Of a stretch of 15,501 bases of DNA, positions 5,977-12,666 are shown piece after piece (position 1 is the first letter of the stretch; every line of letters begins with the position of its first letter). A program made the translations under genes and the position numbers. This stretch comes from an uncultured Bacteroidales bacterium. GTDB lineage: Bacteria; Bacteroidota; Bacteroidia; Bacteroidales; F082. Under the pieces are notes generated by a model. The model searched no databases and had not been told where the DNA came from. It saw only the letters and a list, made by a program, of their open reading frames with translations. The stretch is from NCBI GenBank assembly GCA_937926515.1, contig CALAZZ010000091.1:1-15501 (forward strand). The letters run 5' to 3'.

Positions 5977-8169
5977 ATGAATACAAAAAAAATAATTGGA
6001 TTGATGATGGTCCTGGGAATAATCATCACTGCCTGTGTTAAAGATGAAATCTTCCAGGGCCCCCCCATTATTAGCGAACTGGTTCTAACCCCTCAAGCAC
6101 CAGCTGAAAATCAAGCCGTTGAGGTGAGCGTCAAGGTGACTGACCTGAATGGGGTCAACACAGTGAAATTATTCTACAATGCTGACGGTGGATCATTTAC
6201 GGAGGTGGCAATGAGCGGTAGCAACAACATTTATACCGCTCAGATTCCCGGACAGGATTCTGAAGTCACGGTAAATTTCTATATCCTGGCAGAAAATAAT
6301 TCAGGTCTGCAAGCATCTTATCCCGAGGGTGCTCCAACGAATACGGCAGCTTATACCGTTGGTGCTCCCCTTATTGTGATGAACGAGATTTATTCACGAG
6401 GTGTTGCAGAAGATCCTGATTGGATAGAAATTTATAACGATTCAGAAATAGATGTTGATTTAACCGGATACAGAATTTACGATAATGGTGGACAGTCAGG
6501 TGCCAAGCCAAAGCTGGCTTTCCCGGACGGAGCCATTATTCCGGCTAAAGGGTTCTATGTTATTGTTACGGATATAGGAGGTGATGCCGGGTTTGGTTTG
6601 TCAAGCGGTGGCGAAGAGGTATGGCTCGAAAATGCTAAAGGCAACCTCATTGACAATGTGATCTTCCCACCGATGGAGGTGAACCAGTCATACGGCCGAA
6701 ATCCTGATGGAAGTACCAATTGGGAATTGCTAAACACACTCACCCCGGGTAGCTCAAATGGAAGCGGTGAGCCACAGGCTGTCATTTTAATGAATGAAGT
6801 CTACTCAAGAGGAACAGATGATAACCCGGATTGGATTGAGCTCTACAACGCATCCGATTTTGAAGCAAATATTGGTGGATTCAAAATTTATGATAGCGGC
6901 GGTCAGTCAGGCTCCAAACCTAAAAAAGAAATCCCTGCGGGAACCCTAATAGCAGCCAAAGGTTGGTTCGTCATTGTTGTGGACGATGCTGATGAAAGTG
7001 GATTTGGCCTTTCGAGCGGAGGGGAGGAAGTGTGGCTTGAAAATACAACAGGCACTATCATCGACAATATTGTTTTCCCAGCCTTGGAAGAAACCCAGTC
7101 CTATGGCAGGTATCCCGACGGAGATAGCAACTGGCAAATACTTGAGGTGGTCACTCCCGGGGCAGCTAATGACAACTCAGTACCTCCTGCACCGGGTATG
7201 ATCGTCATGAACGAGATCTATTCTCGTGGAACTGATGATAACCCTGACTGGATTGAGTTGTATAACAAAGGTGAGCTCACTCTTAATCTTACCGGATATA
7301 AAATTTACGACAATGGCGGACAGAGTGGAAGCAAACCCAAAAAAATCATTCCGGCAGGCACTGCACTCCCTCCCGGAGGCTTCTATGTTATCGTAACGGA
7401 CGATGATGATCCGAGTGGTTTTGGACTTTCCAGCGGCGGAGAGGAAGTATGGCTTGAGAACGCCGACGGCGAGGTCATTGACAACCTGACATTTCCTCCT
7501 ATGGATGAAAACCAATCATACGGCCGCTTCCCCGATGGATCAGACAACTGGCAGTTGCTGGCTGCCTTAACACCGGGAGCGCCCAATAGCAACACAGCAC
7601 CATCTGAATCAGAATTGGTGTACTACTGGCATTTCAATGACCAAAAAGATCCGGAAGCTTCAATAGAAGCTGATTTTGCAGCCGCAGGGCTTCAAGGCAT
7701 GATTTCTTACCCCGGCACAGGAGAAGGTTACCTGGATTACCGTACGGTAAGGCCGGCCGATCCGGCTTCCAATATGAACCTCCGACTAGGCCAGGAACCC
7801 GATCAAGGTGCAGTGTTGCGTGTGCGAAATCCGGCCGAAGGCAGGGTATTGTTATTTGAAGTGCCATCTAATGGTTACAAAGATCTTATTGTGACATTTG
7901 CCATCACCCGATCCAGCGATCTTGCAGGTGCGCAGCAGTTTTATTATTCACCAGATGCAGGTTCAACATGGGTTGAAGCAGGTGATGTGTTTGAAGCACA
8001 GGACGTACCTGAATGGGATCTGATAACCATTGACCTTTCAGCAATAACCGAGGTAAACAATAACCCCAACCTCCGGTTCAAGATTGAATATGAAGGCGAT
8101 GGAATCTCCGGTACGTCCGGAAATAACCGATACGATAATGTCACCGTTGACGGAACAGCTATTCGGTAA
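5977..8169 (+). CDS. Surface lipoprotein with three lamin-tail domains
   Basis: The N-terminus MNTKKIIGLMMVLGIIITAC is a lipoprotein signal with lipobox ITAC; Cys20 would be lipidated. The next residues, VKDE, place a basic residue and two acids just after the cysteine, like the lipoprotein export signals that direct Bacteroidota lipoproteins to the cell surface. An Ig-like domain (about 30-128) follows, then three tandem lamin-tail domains (LTD, PF00932-like) starting near residues 133, 270 and 409. Each has MNE(I/V)YSRG, (D/N)PDWIE(I/L)YN and the invariant GFGLSSGGEEVWLEN. Residues about 547-730 form a beta-rich C-terminal domain (YYWHFND, LRVRNPAEGR, YYSPDAGSTW) of unknown role. LTD domains occur in bacterial secreted or surface proteins, often with hydrolases. 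The gene follows the porin by 28 nt in the phosphate operon, suggesting substrate capture or scaffolding at the surface. No catalytic motif was recognised. Confidence 0.82.
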   Translation: MNTKKIIGLMMVLGIIITACVKDEIFQGPPIISELVLTPQAPAENQAVEVSVKVTDLNGVNTVKLFYNADGGSFTEVAMSGSNNIYTAQIPGQDSEVTVNFYILAENNSGLQASYPEGAPTNTAAYTVGAPLIVMNEIYSRGVAEDPDWIEIYNDSEIDVDLTGYRIYDNGGQSGAKPKLAFPDGAIIPAKGFYVIVTDIGGDAGFGLSSGGEEVWLENAKGNLIDNVIFPPMEVNQSYGRNPDGSTNWELLNTLTPGSSNGSGEPQAVILMNEVYSRGTDDNPDWIELYNASDFEANIGGFKIYDSGGQSGSKPKKEIPAGTLIAAKGWFVIVVDDADESGFGLSSGGEEVWLENTTGTIIDNIVFPALEETQSYGRYPDGDSNWQILEVVTPGAANDNSVPPAPGMIVMNEIYSRGTDDNPDWIELYNKGELTLNLTGYKIYDNGGQSGSKPKKIIPAGTALPPGGFYVIVTDDDDPSGFGLSSGGEEVWLENADGEVIDNLTFPPMDENQSYGRFPDGSDNWQLLAALTPGAPNSNTAPSESELVYYWHFNDQKDPEASIEADFAAAGLQGMISYPGTGEGYLDYRTVRPADPASNMNLRLGQEPDQGAVLRVRNPAEGRVLLFEVPSNGYKDLIVTFAITRSSDLAGAQQFYYSPDAGSTWVEAGDVFEAQDVPEWDLITIDLSAITEVNNNPNLRFKIEYEGDGISGTSGNNRYDNVTVDGTAIR
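6379..7590 (+). repeat. Three tandem lamin-tail-coding repeats inside the lipoprotein gene
   Basis: Units start at the ATG codons of MNE(I/V)YSRG at 6379, 6790 and 7207, so the period is 411 then 417 bases (137 and 139 codons). The protein units are very alike, with a 15-residue block identical in all three, but many codons differ at silent positions. This points to an old duplication kept by selection on the protein, not a recent copy. Confidence 0.85.
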
Positions 8170-8187
8170 TTAATTCAGCAAACCCTA

Positions 8188-8228
8188 AATCTGTTTCCTG
8201 CCACTTACATTGAGGCAGGAAGCAGATT
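8188..8228. terminator. Hairpin at the end of the phosphate operon
   Basis: AATCTGTTTCCTGCC (8188-8202) pairs over 15 positions with GGCAGGAAGCAGATT (8214-8228), with one G-U pair and an 11-nt loop. It begins 18 bases after the lipoprotein stop. A T run appears only about 20 bases later (TGTTTTTCTT), so it may act as a terminator, an mRNA-stabilising stem, or both. Confidence 0.5.
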
Positions 8229-8267
8229 ACGGGTAACTTACATCTGTTTTTCTTATAACAAAAAATT

Positions 8268-8909
8268 ATGTCACAGGAACAACTTAAAATCGGTGAAATA
8301 TCAAAACCCCGCTTCGAATTCAGGACTTTTGGCCAACAATTCGACAATGCTCACTTTCGAATGAGCAGGTTATCAGTACCTGTACCCGAAAAGGTATGGG
8401 AACGCCACTCCGATGAAATTTATATTTTATCCCGTACCAATGATGACAACAACACAAAGATCCGAGATGGAAAAATGGATATCAAAACCTTTGTCCAGAC
8501 CATCGATGGGCTAGAGCAATGGAATCCACTGATGAAAGGTGAATTTCCGTTGAGTGTCAAGGTATTGGCTGAGGAAGTTTTTGATGCTTTCAAGGTCGAA
8601 ATCCCAAGCCTGACACAGGAAGAATACCACTACGAGGAATTTATGAGGTTGATATCCATACATCCTGATCTGCAGGCCGTAAGAGTGAGTAAGCAACGTT
8701 TTGGATATATGGTTAACAATACTATTTGCGAATATGGTATTGTATTGATAAATGGCGCTCGTGTGGTGACCATAAATTCAGAATCAACCGAAATTGACGA
8801 TATCAGAAAAACCATCAGGGATATTGGCCTTATCGGTGTAGAAAACATTAACTACCTGCAAGCTTTAAAGCGTGTAGTTGGTATGATTGACAAACCTTTA
8901 GCAAATTAA
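8268..8909 (+). CDS. Conserved-looking protein of unknown function, divergent CYTH-like
   Basis: This soluble protein of 213 residues has no signal peptide or membrane segment. I do not recognise an experimentally described family. Its layout nevertheless recalls the CYTH/triphosphate-tunnel fold: a first strand with alternating charges (FEFR, 16-19), then SDEIYILS (48-55), a strand pair rich in alternating basic residues (NTKIRDGKMDIKT, 62-74), GLEQWNPLMKGEFPL (81-95), and later RVSKQRFGY, CEYGIVLINGARVV and TINSES (139-173). In CYTH enzymes inward-facing Lys/Arg bind the triphosphate and Glu residues bind metal; a similar pattern can be drawn here, but the canonical ExExK is absent. A true CYTH gene starts 4 nt after its stop, so the two are very likely co-translated and may form partners or paralogues acting on the same substrate. 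The start is the ATG at 8268, with no Shine-Dalgarno sequence. Confidence 0.7.
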   Translation: MSQEQLKIGEISKPRFEFRTFGQQFDNAHFRMSRLSVPVPEKVWERHSDEIYILSRTNDDNNTKIRDGKMDIKTFVQTIDGLEQWNPLMKGEFPLSVKVLAEEVFDAFKVEIPSLTQEEYHYEEFMRLISIHPDLQAVRVSKQRFGYMVNNTICEYGIVLINGARVVTINSESTEIDDIRKTIRDIGLIGVENINYLQALKRVVGMIDKPLAN

Positions 8910-8913
8910 TGTT

Positions 8914-9381
8914 ATGGCACAGGAAATAGAACGCAAGTTTCTTGTCAAAGGAAGTTTTAAAGACCAAAGCAAGAAATCTACGCGAATCACCCAGGGTTAC
9001 CTGTCTTCAGTACCTGAACGAACCGTAAGGATTCGAATAAAAGGCAACCAGGGGTTTATTACCATAAAAGGAATTGGCAATAAATCGGGTGCAAGCCGGT
9101 ACGAGTGGGAAAAGGAGCTATCAGTCAGCGAGGCTGAGGAATTGCTTCAGCTTTGTGAGCCCGGAACAATAGATAAAACGCGTTACCTGGTCCCTGTTGG
9201 CAATCACACCTTTGAGGTGGACGAGTTTTATGGAGAAAATAAAGGACTTGTTCTGGCTGAAATTGAACTATCTACTGAGGATGAACATTTTGATAAGCCA
9301 CATTGGCTTGGGGATGAGGTAACAGGTGACATGAGATACTATAATTCCATGCTAATGAAAAATCCATATACAAATTGGTGA
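8914..9381 (+). CDS. CYTH domain protein, putative inorganic triphosphatase
   Basis: The 155-residue protein is a single CYTH domain (PF01928-like), the triphosphate tunnel metalloenzyme fold shared by class IV adenylate cyclase, thiamine triphosphatase and bacterial inorganic triphosphatases. The signature ExExK is present as EIERK (Glu4, Glu6, Lys8). Further tunnel residues are visible: RIRIK (39-43), TIKG with Lys52, RYEWEKEL (62-69), KTRY (88-91), EVDEF (101-105) and AEIELS (115-120). Length matches the short bacterial single-domain group, in which tripolyphosphate hydrolysis has been shown for some members; no CHAD domain is attached. It is cytoplasmic. It starts 4 nt after the divergent CYTH-like gene and is followed by a terminator-like hairpin. 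Triphosphatase is the most likely activity; cyclase or nucleoside-triphosphate activity cannot be excluded from sequence. Confidence 0.88.
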   Translation: MAQEIERKFLVKGSFKDQSKKSTRITQGYLSSVPERTVRIRIKGNQGFITIKGIGNKSGASRYEWEKELSVSEAEELLQLCEPGTIDKTRYLVPVGNHTFEVDEFYGENKGLVLAEIELSTEDEHFDKPHWLGDEVTGDMRYYNSMLMKNPYTNW

Positions 9382-9390
9382 ATTGAGGTT

Positions 9391-9441
9391 AGTGGCCGGG
9401 CAGGATGATTGCAGGCAGCATAACATACCTGCTTGGCCATT
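9391..9441 (+). terminator. Terminator-like hairpin after the CYTH gene
   Basis: A 14-bp stem forms between 9391-9404 (core GGCCGGGCAGG) and 9428-9441 (core CCTGCTTGGCC), with three G-U pairs and a 23-nt loop. T-rich sequence (TTTAATTAATTTT) follows at once. It starts 10 bases after the CYTH stop codon and separates that pair of genes from the downstream carrier. Confidence 0.6.
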
Positions 9442-9446
9442 TTAAT

Positions 9447-9454
9447 TAATTTTG
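9447..9454 (+). promoter_or_regulatory. Candidate -7 element for the SLC13 carrier gene
   Basis: TAATTTTG, the same 8-mer seen before the phosphate operon, matches TAnnTTTG and sits just after the upstream terminator. It predicts a leader of about 65 nt before the ATG at 9527. A -33 box would fall within the terminator stem and is not evident. Confidence 0.33.
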
Positions 9455-9482
9455 CTCATTTCATTTTCAGACCTGAGCAAAA
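9450..9482. promoter_or_regulatory. Inverted repeat overlapping the -7 element before the SLC13 gene
   Basis: TTTTGCTCA (9450-9458) and TGAGCAAAA (9474-9482) are perfect 9-base inverted repeats around a 15-base centre. The left arm overlaps the candidate -7 element. It could be a repressor site or a leader hairpin; nothing in the sequence names a binding protein. Confidence 0.3.
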
Positions 9483-9526
9483 CGGATGATTTTCATTTTC
9501 AACACAGGTAAATCATAGAAAACATC

Positions 9527-11149
9527 ATGACAAAGAAGCAAGATGAGTCTGCTGCAAAAAACTTTGATATTCTCGATATGCACAATTACCGTATTGAGAA
9601 ACTCCCAAAACGTGAAAAGTCGCAATTTGAGAAATGGCTTGCTATCATAGGTCCCCCACTGGCTTTGATCGCTTTTATTTGGTTAGGGTTCATTGCACAT
9701 TTTTCTTTCCTGCAGGATATTGATGGCACCAGCCTTGTTGCAGCTAAAGCCCGGCAAGCTTTTGAACGTCTTGGGCCTGAAGCATTTTCCAGGAGCAACC
9801 ACTTCATGTTGGCCATATTTATTGCAGCAATTATTTTGTGGATCACTGAAGCAATACCCAACTACCTCACTTCACTCATATTGATCGTCAGCCTTGTCCT
9901 GACCGGAGTATTGCCCGAACGTGATGCGTATGCAGAACTGGGCCATCCTGTGATGTGGCTCAATATAATGTCATTTGTACTGGCCAGTATGCTGGTTAAA
10001 ACAGGAGTAGCTAAGCGGATTGCCCTATGGTTCATTCTCCGATTTGGAAAAAATGCAGGCACAATCTTCATTAGCTTTATCATTATAAATGTAATCCTAT
10101 CGGCTTTCATTTCGGCTACCACTGCCAAGGCTGCTATACTCCTACCCATTTTTATGGTTATTGCGGCTATATATGGTGCAAGATCAAATGACGGAAAAAA
10201 CAATTTTGGCAGAAGCATCGTATTGCAAAACCTGCTTTGCATCAACCTGGGTGCGGGTGCATTTGTAACCGGATCAGGTGCCAACCTGTTGGCTGCAGCA
10301 CTCATAGGCGGTGCTATCGGCGGCACCATTTATTTTGCTGATTGGATGATGGCTATGTTTCCGATTATGGTGGGCTTAATGCTAATTGGGTATATTCTAG
10401 CCATGAGAGTTTTCTTTCCGCTTTCGCCGGATGAGCGTATTCCTCAAATTGAGGGCGGGATGGAACGGCTTCAACATGAGTTTAACAAACTGGGTAAACT
10501 AAAAACAGGTGAAATAAAAGCCATCATCATATTCATACTCATATTGGGTTTCTGGTCTACTGACAGACTGCATGGCATAAGCGCCACAGCAGTCGCATTT
10601 GTTGGTGCCATTGTAGCCATGTTACCACGCATAGGCATTGTGAAATGGAATGATGTGGACATCCCATGGCATCTGATGCTTTTTTCAGCAGGGGCCTATA
10701 CCCTTGGAGCCGGTTTTGCGGTCACTGACCTGCCTTCGATAAGTGTGAATGCATTTTTCGACCACCTCGGCATTGGAGATCAGACCCATTTCTGGGTGCT
10801 CTACCTGCTATTGACAGGGGTGATGCTTTTCAGTGCACTTATCTTTCAGTCAAAAACCATGCGCACCATGATTTTTATTCCAATAGCTATTGGAGTGGCT
10901 AACCGTTTTGGTTTTGAAATTGTAAGCCTGGCGCTACCTGTGGCGTTCATGATCGAACATGTATATGTGTTGCCTTTCAACAGCAAACCGGCAGCACTGC
11001 TTTATGAAACAGACATGTATAGTTATACCGATGCTTTTAAATTTGGCTTCACACTGATGATCATCGCATTCGTTCTAAATATCGTAGCAGGAGAAACCTG
11101 GTTTAGGTTGCTGGGCATAACTCCTCATGGTGTCTTCGGCTTGTTTTGA
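9527..11149 (+). CDS. SLC13/DASS-family anion transporter
   Basis: This 540-residue inner-membrane protein has a charged cytoplasmic N-terminus (1-35) and roughly eleven hydrophobic segments. It matches the divalent-anion:sodium symporter (SLC13/DASS) family: WITEAIPNYLTSLILIV (105-121) is the typical first motif, and FVTGSGANLL (246-255) corresponds to the conserved Gly/Asn loop. The two substrate-site hairpins, usually containing Ser-Asn-Thr, are SATTAKAAILLPI (196-208) and QSKTMRTMIFIPI (441-453), so both asparagines are replaced, by Ala and Lys. Family members carry dicarboxylates, sulfate or phosphate; the altered motifs mean the substrate cannot be assigned, and the nearby phosphate genes are only suggestive. 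The start is the ATG at 9527. The stop at 11147-11149 is followed 35 nt later by the ATG of a membrane protein of unknown function. Confidence 0.85.
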   Translation: MTKKQDESAAKNFDILDMHNYRIEKLPKREKSQFEKWLAIIGPPLALIAFIWLGFIAHFSFLQDIDGTSLVAAKARQAFERLGPEAFSRSNHFMLAIFIAAIILWITEAIPNYLTSLILIVSLVLTGVLPERDAYAELGHPVMWLNIMSFVLASMLVKTGVAKRIALWFILRFGKNAGTIFISFIIINVILSAFISATTAKAAILLPIFMVIAAIYGARSNDGKNNFGRSIVLQNLLCINLGAGAFVTGSGANLLAAALIGGAIGGTIYFADWMMAMFPIMVGLMLIGYILAMRVFFPLSPDERIPQIEGGMERLQHEFNKLGKLKTGEIKAIIIFILILGFWSTDRLHGISATAVAFVGAIVAMLPRIGIVKWNDVDIPWHLMLFSAGAYTLGAGFAVTDLPSISVNAFFDHLGIGDQTHFWVLYLLLTGVMLFSALIFQSKTMRTMIFIPIAIGVANRFGFEIVSLALPVAFMIEHVYVLPFNSKPAALLYETDMYSYTDAFKFGFTLMIIAFVLNIVAGETWFRLLGITPHGVFGLF

Positions 11150-11184
11150 GCAGCTTCTGTGTTAGCCTATCAATTTGCATTGAA

Positions 11185-12648
11185 ATGATTGATGAAACCG
11201 TAAAAATACATAACAATTACTCCATTGAGATCAAACTGGGATTCGTTGCGCGAAAAAAACTACGCAGAAGCGAATTCGCAGTAAACACATGGATGTTTAT
11301 TCCCAATAGCCTCGACATTAATCCCGCCACTTACGAGAAAAAAGATTTTTACCGTGACCTGAAATCGAATATCCGTTTGATAACGCCCGTATATCTGTTA
11401 CGCGATATTGCAGACGGCCCGCGCTCGCCCCTTATAAACCTCGAAAAAGCATTCCATGACCTGGCCACAAGCCCTACAAGAACCAATATTACTGAATATG
11501 AGTACCATATCAAAATGTTCCTGTCAATTTTTAAAAGCAGTCTACGGAATGAAACCATTCACATCTGTAATAACAAATTTAGGGATGACCATGATTTCCT
11601 GATTGATGAATTCGCATCCAATATCTATACCATCACCACTGAATACCGAAATCTGAGACGAATCATCAATGTACCCACCATTCAAGCCGATTTAATGAAT
11701 TACTATTTGTTCGGTGATGAATTCATGAGCAATGTGCTGGAGCAGCATACATTCAGAATATTGCGGCACCTTGATCAAACCGATGAACGGATCAATCCAC
11801 CATCGCGCTCTAAATTACTGGACATCATCAAACGCGAACGCGGCTATAAGACCGACAAAAAATATATGGTCACTGCTGACAAGCAAGCCGAGCAAAACAG
11901 GGAGCTACTTCACCGGCTGAACCTACTCAAGAAATATGCAGAGAATGTGCTTTTTCTTTCAACCCGTAAAAAAAAGGATGGCATCTTCAAGGAGCAGATC
12001 TATTACAGTATTGCTGCAGGCTTATCGATGGTTTTCGCAACAGCCATTGCCTTCTCATTTCAAATGAAATACGGAAACTTCACCATGCCATTTTTTGTAG
12101 CGCTGGTTGTAAGTTATATGCTAAAGGATCGCATTAAAGAACTCAGCAGGTATTATTTTGCTCACCGTCTTGGAAGAGGCTATTTCGACCATAAAACCAA
12201 AATATCTCTCAATCTCAATAAAATAGGCTGGAGCAAAGAAGCAATGGATTTTATTACAGAACAAAAGGTTCCGGACGAGGTATTAAGGATTCGGAACCGT
12301 TCGGCTATACTTGAAGCAGATAACCGAAACAATGATGAAAAGATCATCCTGTACCGCAAACTCGTCAAATTAAACCGCAATAGTCTCGATCAGTGTGGAG
12401 TCTATCAAATTGCAGGCATCAATGATATTATCAGGTTTAATATTTCTAACTTTACCAACAAAATGGACAACCCAGAAGTACCATTGCACTATTTAGGTGT
12501 TGGAAACCGGCCACTACTTGTAAATGGTGAAAAGATTTATTACCTAAACCTGATCATGCAACTAAGGTATGAGGGGCAGATCACTTACAAACGTTACCGG
12601 CTGGTGGTTAACAGGGATGGCATTAAACAGGTTGAAACGTTTGATTAA
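11185..12648 (+). CDS. Membrane protein of unknown function
   Basis: I do not recognise a functionally described family. With the ATG at 11185 as start (MIDETVKIHNN) the protein has 487 residues; a TTG at 11146 is in frame and overlaps the carrier gene's stop but adds an implausible 13-residue extension. Residues 1-260 are soluble and mostly helical, with an N-terminal beta part (YSIEIKLGF, NTWMFIPNSLDINPATYEKK). A basic stretch LSTRKKKDG precedes a hairpin of two transmembrane helices (about 273-293 and 298-313), then MLKDRIKELSRYYF and a soluble C-terminal domain ending in beta-rich sequence (GEKIYYLNLIMQLRYEGQIT, YKRYRLVVNRDGIKQVE). Both large domains should therefore face the same side, probably the cytoplasm. 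It lies 35 nt after the SLC13 carrier gene and may assist or regulate it. No catalytic motif was found. Confidence 0.78.
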   Translation: MIDETVKIHNNYSIEIKLGFVARKKLRRSEFAVNTWMFIPNSLDINPATYEKKDFYRDLKSNIRLITPVYLLRDIADGPRSPLINLEKAFHDLATSPTRTNITEYEYHIKMFLSIFKSSLRNETIHICNNKFRDDHDFLIDEFASNIYTITTEYRNLRRIINVPTIQADLMNYYLFGDEFMSNVLEQHTFRILRHLDQTDERINPPSRSKLLDIIKRERGYKTDKKYMVTADKQAEQNRELLHRLNLLKKYAENVLFLSTRKKKDGIFKEQIYYSIAAGLSMVFATAIAFSFQMKYGNFTMPFFVALVVSYMLKDRIKELSRYYFAHRLGRGYFDHKTKISLNLNKIGWSKEAMDFITEQKVPDEVLRIRNRSAILEADNRNNDEKIILYRKLVKLNRNSLDQCGVYQIAGINDIIRFNISNFTNKMDNPEVPLHYLGVGNRPLLVNGEKIYYLNLIMQLRYEGQITYKRYRLVVNRDGIKQVETFD

Positions 12649-12666
12649 GCTCAAATTTGAAACATT

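Noticed and set aside
9862..10329. 155-codon open frame antisense to the SLC13 gene
   Set aside because: It overlaps a clear membrane transporter frame, and its Met/Ala/Pro-rich composition is that of a reverse-complemented hydrophobic gene.
11146..11184. TTG start for the unknown membrane protein overlapping the carrier stop
   Set aside because: A rare start codon adding 13 residues of no clear character; the ATG at 11185 begins sequence that looks like the real protein.
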